A stretch of DNA of 64,000 bases from Viola odorata (lineage: Eukaryota; Streptophyta; Magnoliopsida; Malpighiales; Violaceae). The notes beneath the pieces are model-generated. The model did not search any database. It was given only the letters and a program-made list of their open reading frames with translations, and was not told where the DNA came from. The stretch covers positions 20,238,443-20,302,442 of the forward strand of contig OY829538.1 of assembly GCA_963691705.1 (NCBI GenBank), in the 5' to 3' direction. A program made the translations under genes and the position numbers. How positions within the stretch are numbered: the first letter of the stretch is position 1; each line of letters begins with the position of its first letter. This document shows, piece after piece, positions 10,491-20,848 of this stretch.

Positions 10491-11178
10491 AATCATACGA
10501 AGCATACGAATTGTTTTTACGGAAAAACATGATCCGAAGTTTCGGAAAGAATTGAAATTGGGTTGGGCCCACTTGAAAAAAATGAAAAGACATGAAAATG
10601 GGCCAGGAATAGTGCCTGGCCCATGAAAATTTAAATGGGAATGGGCTTGGCCCATTCCCGCGTGAACAGTGCCGTTTGGCCTGGCACTGTTCATCGTCAC
10701 CTTTCTTGGTCGCCCGCGTACTGCCGGCGGCCAAGCTCCGGCAACAGGTGGCCGATTTGAAAATCGTTCATACCGAAATGTTCGTCTCTTCGACGACTTC
10801 CCGACCGTACACACCCCGATTTTTAGTTTGACTCGTACAAAGTTTAATTTTGAAAAAATGACAAGACCGTTAATTATCAAAAACTAATTAATTCGCACAA
10901 TCTAGCTAACGATTTTTAAAATTGAAAGTGTGTATTTAATCTACATCATGTACGTGAATTAATGGGATAAAAACTAACAATTTATTTTCTCGAAATCGAG
11001 CCAAACGAATTTAAAGAAGAAAATGGCCAAAAAACCGAAAGTGAGCTAGAGAGAGAAAGCTCACCGGCGAAGCTTGAACTGGACAATCGATGCTCTAAAT
11101 GAGCTATCAATCAAGAGAGGGAGAGAGAGCAAGGTTTTCTTGCCAATTTGGTGCCTTTTGAACGTTCGATGGAGGCTT

Positions 11179-11188
11179 GTATTTATAG
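11179..11188 (-). promoter_or_regulatory. TATA box of the solo LTR
   Basis: Minus-strand GCCTATAAATAC. Equivalent TATA boxes stand at 14491 in the LTR of element B and at 47017 in the LTR of element C, each 0.7-0.75 kb into the LTR for B and C. In the solo LTR at 41298 the corresponding position reads CCTTTTTTAGG and no TATA box is left. Confidence 0.7.
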
Positions 11189-11404
11189 GCTTCAAACGCG
11201 TGAAGAGAGAGACGCGGCTGTGCGCGTGGAGGCCGATCAGTTGTGCTGGCGGGGCTACGACCGTGAGGTGGAGGGTCTAGGGTCGCTGTGATGATGGACG
11301 AAGGGACAGGAAATGGCCTGAGGCGACGGGAGCAGGCTGCACAGTGGCCTACTCCGTTGCTGTTCACGTCTATGGTGCATGTGCACCATGGTTGATTAAA
11401 TAGT

Positions 11405-11452
11405 CAACCGTTGATCTGGTTGACTATTTCTAGTTGACCAGATCAACGGTTG
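11405..11452. other. U3 inverted repeat (hairpin) conserved between LTR copies
   Basis: Arms CAACCGTTGATCTGGTTGAC (11405) and TTGACCAGATCAACGGTTG (ending 11452) pair with two mismatches around a short loop. The solo LTR at 41298 keeps the structure at about 43772-43818. It lies upstream of the LTR TATA box in LTR orientation. Confidence 0.7.
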
Positions 11453-11949
11453 TGATCAACTTGATTTTTATTTTATTTAAATGGCCTCGAGCCGAGTCCT
11501 GCGAGCAATCGTGCAGACTTTTCGAACCGAAGGTACCTGCGCGTAGAGAAAAATACGCCGAGTCTAACCATATACAGCGAATAATGAAAATTTCTCGTTT
11601 GACGTATTTATTTTCTCGTTCAAAAGCGTGAAACGCGCGAACGGAAAAATAAAAACGTTACGCCGAAAATTGCCCGAATCACTATAGACCGTTACGACCA
11701 GAAAAAAAGCTAGCAACTAGTTGATGGAAAACTTTTTAAAGTCGAGCTATTGTCCGCGCGAACTTACTAGGGTCCAATAAAAGCTCGAATAAAAATAATA
11801 ATAAAAAATGAAAAATACTAAAAAATGCGCTAAAATATAAAAAATCCTAAAATTCATGTGATGGCCTAAAACGAAGAAAAAACTAGCAAACGAATGCCGG
11901 ATAGTAAAAAAGTGATTTTTAAGGCTAAAAATAATGTTGATAATAATAA

Positions 11950-12677
11950 GAGGTAATAGCATAAAGACCCCCTGTACTATTTTTTAAAACAGAAACCTCC
12001 CCTGTACTTCAAAAAGTCAACTTGACCTCCCCTGTACTATCGGTCAGAAGCATTCCGTTGGTCTGTAACAGTCAAACTAACAGACTTCACTTTTTGACCG
12101 TTGACTTTGATTAAAATATTCAGAAAAATTATAAAAAATTCAAAAAAAATGTAAAAAATCCAAAAAAAATGTAAAAAATTTATAAAAAATTGTAAAAAAT
12201 CCCAAAAAAATATATAAATTCTATAAAAAAATTATGTAACCTAAAAATCCAGAAAAAAATGTAAAATTTAAAAAAAAATCAAAAAAAGTTAATTAATCTA
12301 AAAATTCAGAAAAAAATGTAAAATTGAATTTTTTACATTTTTTTGGAAATTTTTACAATGTTTTTAGATTTATTAATTTTTTTTGAATTTTTAAATTTCT
12401 TTGAGAATTTTTAAAATTTTTTTATAGAATTTTTACATTTTTTTGGGATTTTTTACAATTTTTTATAAATTTTTTACATTTTTTTTGGATTTTTTACAAT
12501 TTTTCTGAATATTTTATTCAAAGTCAACGGTCAACACTAACGGTCTGTTAGTTTGACTGACGGAGACCAAGCAAATGCTTCTGACCGATAGTACAGGGGA
12601 GGTCAATTTGACTTTTTGAAGTACAGGGGAGGTTTCTGTTTTAAAAAATAGTACAGGGGTCTTTATGCTATTACCTC
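11950..12677. mobile_element. Mutator-like foldback MITE (long TIRs, 9-bp TSD taataataa)
   Basis: Both ends read GAGGTAATAGCATAAAGACC inwards and the two arms stay near-complementary for more than 250 bp, through an AT-rich core of AAAAAATGTAAAAAAT type. The 9-bp direct repeat taataataa flanks it at 11941-11949 and 12678-12686. A 9-bp duplication and long terminal inverted repeats fit non-autonomous Mutator-superfamily elements. No transposase is encoded. It inserted into the solo LTR near its U3 edge. Confidence 0.85.
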
Positions 12678-12851
12678 TAATAATAATGAAAAAACATGCC
12701 GAAAAATTAAAAATGCGATTTCGAAAGCTGACGATGCTAACGATGATGCTAAAATGCAACGAAACACCTAAAAATGCTAGCGACAGTAAATCAACTGAAA
12801 ATGACTGTAAATTAACTAAATAACAGAAATGCTAAAATTCGGGTATCAACA

Positions 12852-13020
12852 GGTGTGAAAAGTCACGTCCCTCACATCATGTCTTTTTAAACATTGTGAA
12901 AGGTCACGTCCCCACAACATGTCTTTTAAAAGGTGTGAAAGGTCACGTCCCTCATATCCTGTCTTTTTAAACGTTGTGAAGGTCACGTCCCCATAGCATG
13001 TCATTTTTCAAACATTTAAA
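12852..13020 (+). repeat. 38-41 bp GGTCACGTCC array, right half
   Basis: Continues the array broken at 8585, starting with the second copy of the duplicated ggtgt. Four further GGTCACGTCCC-type motifs occur, with TGTCTTTTTAAAC and CACA.CATG blocks. Confidence 0.8.
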
Positions 13021-13059
13021 TTTGCATAGTTGAGTCAGAGTTACGTCATCCTCAGACAA

Positions 13060-13620
13060 CACTCAAGCACAAATAACAACGGACTACGAGTGCTACCCTC
13101 GATGCTGCTGAATTTACTTTTCTGCATAAACATCGACGGACTACGAGTGCTACCCTCGACGCTGCTGAATTTACTTTTCTGCATAAACAGCGACGGACTA
13201 CGAGTGCTACCCTCGACGCTGCTGAATTTACTTTTCTGTATAAACAGCGATGGACTACGAGTGCTACCCTCGACGCTGCTGAATTTACTTTTCTGCATAA
13301 ACAGCGACAGACTACGAGTGCTACCCTCGACGCTGCTAAATTTACTTTTCTGCATAAACAGCGACGGACTACGATTGCTACCCTCGACGCTGCTGAATTT
13401 ACTTTTCTACATAAACAGCAACGAATTACGAGTGTTATCCTCGACACTGCTGAATTTACTTTTCTGCATAAACAGCGACGGACTAAGAGTGCTACCCTCG
13501 ACGCTGCTGAATTTACTTTTCTGCACCAAGGTATGGACTGCGAGTGCTACCCTCACCCTACCTGATTTACTTTTTAGCACCAAGCTAGGGACTACGAGTA
13601 CTACCCTCGCCTAGGTAAAA
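13060..13620 (+). repeat. Tandem array of a 57-bp unit, ~9-10 copies
   Basis: The unit contains GGACTACGAGTGCTACCCTC, GACGCTGCTGAATTTAC and TTTTCTGCATAAACAGCGAC. The last two copies diverge (CCTCACCCTACC). Because 57 is divisible by three the array stays open in several frames and gives a 19-residue repeat peptide; this is not taken as a gene. It belongs to the 3' UTR of element B. Confidence 0.85.
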
Positions 13621-13701
13621 ATTCTTGAATCACCCACCCCAGGTAAGTCAGCATTTAAATTCTGCGTCATTTTCGAAACCATCGCGGGGACGGCAACAAC
13701 C

Positions 13702-13767
13702 ATCTTTACTGCTCATCAAAAATCTTGGTCACCTCAATTTTTGATAAGACAGTAAAGAGGGGGCAAC
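13702..13767 (+). other. Hairpin plus polypurine tract, element B
   Basis: Arms 13702-13723 (ATCTTTACTG.CTCATCAAAAAT) and 13737-13758 (ATTTTTGATAAGACAGTAAAGA) pair with one bulge; AAAGAGGGGGCAAC (13754-13767) follows and abuts the LTR. It has the same arrangement as 194-242 in element A, with a longer stem. Confidence 0.75.
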
Positions 13768-16048
13768 TGTTGTTACCCGATTTTTGACGCGTTTTCGCAC
13801 TTTTTTTTATCGCATTATTAGTCCATTTAAATCAAAATCCTATCAATTTTTGATCTTAGGCTATTTATTTTAATATTTCATACCATTTCGTGTCATTTTA
13901 GTTTTTTCGTATTTTTACTATCTTTTCGTTCGAACTTCTATTGATCCCGAATAAATTTCCTCGGGCCATGGATCGAACGCCTTTTTTCTTTAGTTAATAA
14001 TTATCTACTATTATTTTTGTTCGCATCATCTCATTTTGTTTTATTCAATTTCCTTTGCTATAGCATTTATTTTTCGTTCAAACTTTTAAGGATTCCGAGC
14101 GAATAAATCCGGACCTTAAATCGAACTTTTTCTTTATTTACTGATTACTATTTATTTTGTTTCATTTTATTGCATGTTTTTGTATTTTTGGTTCGGGATT
14201 TAATTCATTTCAAGCGAGATTCCTCGTATTGATAATTCAAACCAATTAAATAAATATTAAACATTTCCCAAAGGTCAACTCATCTCAACCATTAATCATC
14301 TTGACCCTTTATTTTCTCCTCATCCAACGGCCAAGGATTTAAACACCTTATTGCATGCATGGCTCTGACACCAAATGCATTTTGCAAATCCATTTTGCAA
14401 CTTTGCAACATGCCACTCCATTTTGCGTTTTTTCTGTTGCTCTTCATCTGCACAATTGTTTTTTCCTTGCTCATCACCGACTTAACTCCCTATAAATAGC
14501 AAGCAAGCTTCTTCATTTCTCTGCACCAACACAGAGACGAATACACACAACAAAAATTCTCATGCTCTCTCTTTCTCTCTCGGCAACCACCAAGCACCAA
14601 GGCAAGAAAATCCTTATCCCTTCTATTCTTCTCATTTAACTAATTAATTGCTTGCTCTAACATTATTTATTTTTCTGCATATTTATTGCCTTGCCGCTGC
14701 CACTGTTTGATCATATCGCCGCCAATGCCGAGCCGCTGATGGGTTGTTGCCTCGTCACCGCTGAGCTGCTGCGTTGTTGCTGCTACACTGCCATGCCTAG
14801 ATGTTCGCCGCTGCTGTCGTTGCGCTGCTGGAACTGTCATGGCTGCGTCTCCTGTTTGCTTGCTGGCTGGACGAGGAAGATGATGAGCAGTGCTGGGAAT
14901 TAAGGAAAAATGGGCTTGGCAAGTGAAAGAAAAAATGGGCTTGCGCAAAGAAAGTGGGTTGTAGGGCAGCCCACACGGGAGAGGAAGAGAAGGGCCAACC
15001 AGACCATTTGTTGGGCTGGGCTGGTATGTTGGGCCCTGCTGGCGAGCCCAACTGTGTGGCCCAGCTGGTGTGGCCCACTTTCAGCCCAGTGGGCCGAACC
15101 CTTATTTTTTTCAGGTCCGTCGTATTTTTTCGTATGCTTTTGCTGCTTTTTTTTTTCCGCACCCATGCATTGTTTATTTATTTCCGCTCTAGTACTGTTA
15201 TTGTCAGTATGCATGTATGCTTGTAATGTTTATTTATTATGTGCTTGCATGTTTAATTATTTTGCTTGCGCTCAATCATCAACTTTAATCATTTCGCCTG
15301 CGTCATTTCGCGTGCCAACTAATCGTATGCTTATAATTAATGATATTGGCGTGCTATCGCATGTTTAAATTAATTATTTCCCTTACATGTCATTTAATAA
15401 TTTTGATATTAATTAATCATGTGCTCAAATCATGTAATAAATTATTTTTGCATGCTTTTAAACATTTAAATAATTATTCTACTAGTATATAGTTATCAAA
15501 ATTAATTACTTTGCCTGCATATGATAAAACGTTAAATATCTACTTGCATGCTTGTATTTTTGTTCGTAAAATTCATATGCTTAAATAATTATTTTTGCAC
15601 ATTTAATATCAATCGCTAACATACAAATGCTCGTCGAAAGAAAGGAAACCGCCCGATTAAGCATTCTCACCTTTTTTTATTTTTTAAATATGCACGAATA
15701 ATCCGGAATTGTTAAACTTTAATCTGTTGGGCATGATCACCTAAATTAGGACTTTTTTCGAAACATGATTTTAAAACACCTCTTTTATCCGGTAACCTTT
15801 TTTAGGATGTGACTCAGGTGCCTAATACCTCCCCGAGTCCATAATAGGACCCCGAACCATTGTTCTCGGGTTCAGACCCATTTTGCCTTAGCATTTGTTT
15901 ATTTTTATGTCATAACTTTAGGTTCCCTAAACCTAAAAAAATAGGGTGGCGACTTCATATGCATTATGTGAGATGAGCCCAGATTTCATTTCACATCCAG
16001 TCCTAAACTCGCGTCGCATTAGGAAAAATCCAAAAATGGGGTGCGATA
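13768..16048 (+). mobile_element. 3' LTR of element B (Ogre family)
   Basis: Starts TGTTGTTACCCGATTTTTG directly after the polypurine tract and ends near GGGGTGCGATA, a diverged form of the family end GGGGCGCGACA. Length about 2.3 kb. It contains a TATA box and the block GGGTGGCGACTTCAT..GCATTATG that the other LTRs also carry near their 3' ends. The open frames inside it show no recognisable protein. The hAT-like element begins within 3 bp of its end. Confidence 0.8.
14491..14500 (+). promoter_or_regulatory. TATA box of element B LTR
   Basis: CCCTATAAATAGCAAGC followed about 30 bp downstream by a pyrimidine-rich start-like region (TTTCTCTGCACCAACAC). Position matches the TATA box in the LTR at 46266. 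Confidence 0.65.
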
Positions 16049-16050
16049 GG

Positions 16051-17093
16051 TAGGGATGGCAATTGGGCGGGTATGGAGCGGGTAAGGACTATCCATACCC
16101 GCACCCGCAAATTTACAAGTAATCCATACCCACACCCGCATCCATATGGAGTGGGTAAGAGAAGAACAATTATACCCGCGGATACCCACAAATTTGGTTG
16201 AATTTCAAATTTTAATTAAATTAATATAAAAAAATTTGGTTGATTTTCAATTTTCAATTTTTTATGAAAAAATCAAATAGGATAAGGAAAATTTTAAAAT
16301 TAAATGAAAATATTTTCAAAATATGAAGAAAGGCTTTTGGAACATTTTTAAAAATGACGGGGGAAATTTGTAAAAGTAGAATAAACAACATATATTGGAG
16401 AAAATAAAGTAAAGGTTCGCCGAATTAGCATATAGATGTGATTTTGAGTTAAATGATGCGTGCATGTAAGAAATGGCTAAGAAACTAAGGAAATTTAATG
16501 TACAAAACTTTAGCTTAAAGGAAAAGATTGATTGGAATTAGTTGGTTAGTAAAATTTGGATGATAATTTAGTTATAAAAATGAATTTTGATTTGAATTAT
16601 GCCAAAGTTGGATTTAGGTAAATAAATTGAAAGATAGTAGGTAGTTAATTAATCTATGAAACACTGAATATTTGAGAATAATTTTGTATGTATATACGAG
16701 TTTTGTTCAAAAATTAGAAGAACTTGAATTGTTTGATAAAGGGAATAAGTAAGTGATTTAGTGGATACTTCATTGTTAATTACTGTGAGTAATCCTTGAA
16801 AAATTGTCTATAATTCGGTTTTGTTGATTGTTGTAATAAGAAAATTGTTGAAATTGAATTAGTTGGATCTTATTGAATTAATTATAATATTAAAATATTA
16901 TATATATATATAGCGGGTATTTAGTGCGGGTATTGGAGCGGGTAAGAACTATCCATACCCACATCCATACCCGTATTTTGCGGGTGCGGGTATATCCATA
17001 CCCGTAAAATACCCATAATATGCGGATAATACCCACCCACAATTGCGGGTATTGGACGGATATCCATATCCGCGGGTAGAATTGTCATCCCTA
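16051..17093. mobile_element. Non-autonomous hAT-like element
   Basis: Termini are TAGGGATGGCAATT at the left and AATTGTCATCCCTA at the right, with one mismatch. Next to both ends lie repeated GCGGGTA / TACCCGC motifs that can form subterminal hairpins (about 16065-16150 and 16915-17080). The interior is AT-rich and non-coding. Such GGGATGGCAA termini with GGGTACCCGC-type subterminal repeats are typical of plant hAT MITEs. The flanking 8-mers (gcgatagg / acagaagg) match poorly, so the duplication is decayed or the ends are off by a few bases. Confidence 0.7.
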
Positions 17094-17110
17094 ACAGAAG
17101 GAAAACCAAA

Positions 17111-17170
<60 letters not shown>
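17111..17170. repeat. (AT)n microsatellite
   Basis: About 58 bp of uninterrupted AT dinucleotide just right of the hAT-like element. Confidence 0.95.
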
Positions 17171-17173
<3 letters not shown>

Positions 17174-18330
17174 TCCACAAAAGGACATAGCCATCCATAT
17201 GGAGAAACCACCAACTTCATGAGGCAAAAGGTTAAAATATACACTACAGCCACTCGCGTGGCGAAACCACTAACATCACGAGGGTAATTGGAGCAAAAAT
17301 ATTACAAGCCATTGTTCAAAAGGGGAGACAAATCCCCAATAAAAGAAAAGATAATTATTATTTTTTTTGGAGAGGAAGAAAAGGGAGAGACTTGTTGGAC
17401 CCCACCCTCATGGGCAAAGTTTTCATCTTCAAACCACAAAGTTGCTATAGGATCAAGGTACACTTATGACCCCTGCTTCCCTCCTATATCAACACCACCT
17501 CAGGTGCGCTTAGAGTTGATGCCTAACCAACTAGCACCTTGCTGGTTAAAGGGTTTACTGAGTTGGCTGATGAACGACTAGGGGAAGACAACTCCAGACT
17601 AGTATCCTCGGGCGTCAATCAGGACCGAGTCTGATTAACCTTCCCCCCTACCGTTTCGCGGAAGTTCCGCTAGCGCGTAGGTGTCTACTTCGATCTTCTT
17701 AGAATTATAACTGTTGGCCAAGAGGAATGATTGTTGTGTGATCTATTCAATCCTAGATTGATCAGGTATAATATCAAACATAAAACACATTAGGAATTAT
17801 AACGAGATTGAATAAATACAGATTTGAAGAATTGTAGGTTCGATTAGATCTCATGCATATTCGTGTTCATGCTTAAGATGCCTCTACTAAGAAGGGTGAA
17901 CTTAGCTACTCATACTCATAATTGAAAATAATTAAATAATTTTTTGAAAAATATGAAAATTCTTCGTTGCCGAAGAAGCAGAGTATAAAATGAAAATGGT
18001 GATAGAAAACTAAAAAAGAGATTCAAATCCAGAGACGGCGAACTGCTTTCTCCAAACCCTATGAAGAGTATAAATAGTCCCCTCTTCCTAGAAAATAGCT
18101 AAAAGCGGAAATAGAAGAAATCAAATCCTAATCAACTTTTAAATTGTATTTGAATTACTCTCTCCTCACCAAAGAATCCTATCAAAGCGAAAATAGCGGG
18201 ACACATCTCCAATTAGTCTGAGATTAACTCTTTCGATCGTCAGGGTAGGGGAGAATCATCTGCCAAAGTCTTTAATCCGTTGTCTTCTCCGTAGGTTTCT
18301 CCAAGATGGTGGATTGGCTAAACGAATTTG
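17171..18330 (-). other. Non-coding region, partly LTR-like (minus strand)
   Basis: No gene recognised. Two diverged copies of a ~60-bp unit (AGCCA..C..ATGG.GAAACCAC.AAC.TCA.GAGG) occur at 17190-17290. On the minus strand 17650-17950 contains GAGTAGCTAAGTTC, AGATCTAATCGAACC and GAAGTAGACACCTACGCG, similar to the solo LTR at 57180-58800 (GAGTAGCTAAATCC, TAGTAGACACCTAGTGG). It may be a decayed LTR of that family; limits unknown. Confidence 0.4.
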
Positions 18331-19097
18331 TCTTCGCCAAGAGAGATGACATCCCAGTCTTGGTCAAGAATAGCAACCAGGAATCCAACTGCTCCAAATA
18401 TGCCCAAAATCATGCCTAATTCTCCTCCTTTTGCTCCTTTCCTTTCCAAAGTTGTCTCTTGTGATAATCGAATGATTCACACCAAAATCAATAGCATACC
18501 ATTCGAAATTGTAAGAAAAATAGTGGTAAAAACCATTGCAATTAAAGCTCAATCAGAAATCTTGAAGTTATACCCTAGGTGTAAAATTTTAATCAAAAGG
18601 AGACTATTCCGATAAAAAAGAGGATTAGACAATACAATTCCTCTTTTTCTTAATGAAGACAGTCACAAAGATGGAATGACAATTCACAATGAAAAACAAC
18701 AATGAATTGGTAAGGAAACTTGACAAGCAATGAGGCTTAAAATGGTGGTAAGAATGCAAAACTGTATGCCATAACTGAAAATATAATCGTAGTCAAAAGT
18801 AAAGTCATAGTGAAATATCTTATCATAACTGTGAAAAATTAAGTGACATTACCTTTGTATACAAATAAAGGAGACATCAATGGATCACACAAATTTCTTA
18901 ATATCCAAAACTATTATCTCACATAGTTATGTATGCCATCCCAAAAACAAAAAATCATCATCATTGCTTGGTAGATAAATAAAAAAAGAAGCCCTAATGA
19001 CTGCTATTGATTGCCAAAATATGTATCCATATACAAAGATTATGGTAGTTACTGTCATCTCCTACCATCCATGAAGTCCAGTAGCAAATTACCCTAG
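18331..19097. other. No recognisable feature
   Basis: AT-rich sequence without a convincing ORF, terminal repeats or tandem structure. The 3' flank and terminal repeat of the mariner-like element next door may lie here, but I could not find a CTCCCTCC-type end. Confidence 0.5.
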
Positions 19098-19372
19098 CTA
19101 AATTAAGACAAGATATAACCTAAATAGTACACCAGAACAACATTGTTGAGTTAGGACAATCACCTTGAACTTCATAATGAGCAATTGCTGCTGGAATAAT
19201 GGATCACAGGGCAATCTTGATGGGAGGATGCCCAACCTTTCTATATGGTCCTTCTTTATATGAGGAACTCTATGTGTTGGATCACGAAGTACGCAAAATC
19301 TTAACAATATAGGATTAAAAGGTCAAGAAAATTTTGTTGGATTTATTGGCTAAAAAGTTATTAAAGGACCTT
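19098..19372 (-). pseudogene. Mariner-like transposase, C-terminal part (cut off by gypsy insertion)
   Basis: Minus-strand reading from 19372 gives SFNNFLANKSNKIFLTF and, after a frame change, VPHIKKDHIERLGILPSRLPC. This is the conserved C-terminal region of plant mariner-like transposases. It continues the protein that stops at 25951 on the other side of the gypsy element; with one copy of the target duplication removed the frame joins as VVQR|SFNNF. Degenerate (frame shift around 19300). Confidence 0.8.
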
Positions 19373-19994
19373 CGATACGAGCATGGATGAGGAGGAACTC
19401 CATATTCCAAAGGGATCCGTACACGAGCAATAAAAGGACGATTATCCACCCTCGTTCAAAACGAGCTTGAGAAAGAGAGGAAGTTCAAAGAAGGACCACG
19501 AAGTATGGAGGCCTCAAAGATAGTCCTTTGCATACAAGTCAGTCGGGCCTGTGAACCGACCAGCACTTCAAGTTAGCCTATAAATAAGAGCTCCTCTTCC
19601 ACCATTTAGCTCTTTAGTCATAATTTTGATCTTAAGTCGAGTGTTTATCCTCATTCATTCAAAAGACTCACATCTTTGTGTTATACTATGTTAGGCAAGC
19701 CTTTTATTAAGTCAAGTAAAAATATCAACTTCCATGTTTGTCTTCGTCATCTTTGGTTTGGCTATCACTAGTTGATACTCAGGTCAATCGGTGTTCAGGA
19801 TAGATCTTTAGTTTTGGTCAAGTTCTTGTTTTGTTCTTTTCATTTTCGCACTTCGATTGTAAGCCTTTTATAACTTTGAACTAGATTGGATTTTCAATAT
19901 ATATATCAAGTGTATTTCAGTTCCCATCATCTTCAATTCTATTTTAGGCGTTCTTACTCCATTCAAAAGCATGTTATGAACCGAGATTGTATTA
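19373..19994 (+). repeat. 5' LTR of the gypsy element
   Basis: Begins (C)GATACGAGCATGGATGAGG, with the first T of the terminal TG mutated to C, and ends ...GAGATTGTATTA. TATA box TATAAATAAGAG at 19579. It differs from the 3' LTR by many substitutions and several indels, so the insertion is old. Confidence 0.85.
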
Positions 19995-20848
19995 TGTGGT
20001 AGTTGAGCTTTGACGTTTAAAGGCTTGGCTGATTTTTCACCTAAAAGGTCAAGTTTTTATTGTTTTTGGTTTTTACTTTCCTTCATCTTTCAAAATCGAA
20101 ATTGTGTGTTGTTCTTTCATGTCCTTGGTCAATATATTGTAAGAGCTTAAAGCCTTGAACTTACTTGAGTTCAGTGGTTGAAAAACTAGAAAAAAAAATT
20201 GTTCGAATTTTTTTACTTGTGTTCTTATTCTTGGTTGAATTCTTTTGCAAAGAAGAAGAAACAAGTCTTGTTTGATCCTTGCAAATTTGTGTATGGAGAT
20301 TACAAGGTGTTTGTGCAGCTGCAATTTTCTAAGCAAGAGATAAAGCATTAAGTGTAGCTTGGGAAAAATACACTAGCATTAACTCCTTGTCTCCCACATG
20401 CTTAAAATCATTAAGTAGTGTGGAAGACCATCTTATCTTATCTTTTGTCATCAAAATCTTCTACAATTGTCTGCACAACAACATTAATTAATTAAATTCA
20501 GAATTTTAGATTTAATTAATTAAATTATAAATAATAATAATAAAAAAATCACACCTTCTCCATTGCAAGAGGACTTATGACATTTCAAGTATACTGTCGC
20601 ATAATTCGTTTCCCTTTCCTTTCTCTAAAATACTTATGTCCTGTCTTGTCTTGTGTGAGTCTTATTTTCTCTTCTTGACCTCTTGAGTCTTTGACTAGAT
20701 ATGAGCACTTTTTCAGTATTACCTAGTCGAGTTGTGAGTCTACAATTCGGAGGTGTGAGATTGAGAGAATTGGGAGAATAATAGAGGGGAGCACAAACAC
20801 ATGAGAGAGATTTTACTAACATTTGTTTTCATGTAGGTGTTCGCAAAC

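Larger units (their letters stand above)
8586..12851 (-). mobile_element. Solo LTR of the Ogre family (TSD ggtgt), carrying a foldback MITE
   Basis: Plus-strand ends are TGTCGCGCCCCC... and ...GGGTATCAACA. The 5-bp target duplication ggtgt is at 8581-8585 and 12852-12856. By comparison with polypurine-linked LTRs it is oriented on the minus strand. Length is 4266 bp, or about 3.5 kb without the 737 bp added by the foldback element and its duplication. No internal region is present, so it arose by LTR-LTR recombination. It contains a TATA box (11188-11179), a U3 hairpin (11405-11452) and internal degenerate tandem repeats. It sits inside the repeat array of element B. Confidence 0.92.

Noticed and set aside
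10669..10887. ORF ending in FNFEKMT...IIKN, with a similar ORF at 43065-43274
   Set aside because: Both lie antisense inside LTRs of the same family; similarity is explained by LTR homology and the N-terminal parts do not agree.
13030..13614. 194-codon plus-strand ORF and two minus-strand ORFs
   Set aside because: All three come from a 57-bp repeat divisible by three; open frames on both strands argue against coding.
14667..15368. Overlapping ORFs on both strands
   Set aside because: They lie in the transcribed part of the element B LTR, conflict with each other and show no domain.
17288..17581. 97-codon ORF as a gene
   Set aside because: No recognisable motif, embedded in decayed repeat sequence, poly-I stretch from an A/T run.
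19098..19307. Short independent ORF
   Set aside because: Recognised as the displaced C-terminus of the mariner-like transposase and not a separate gene.
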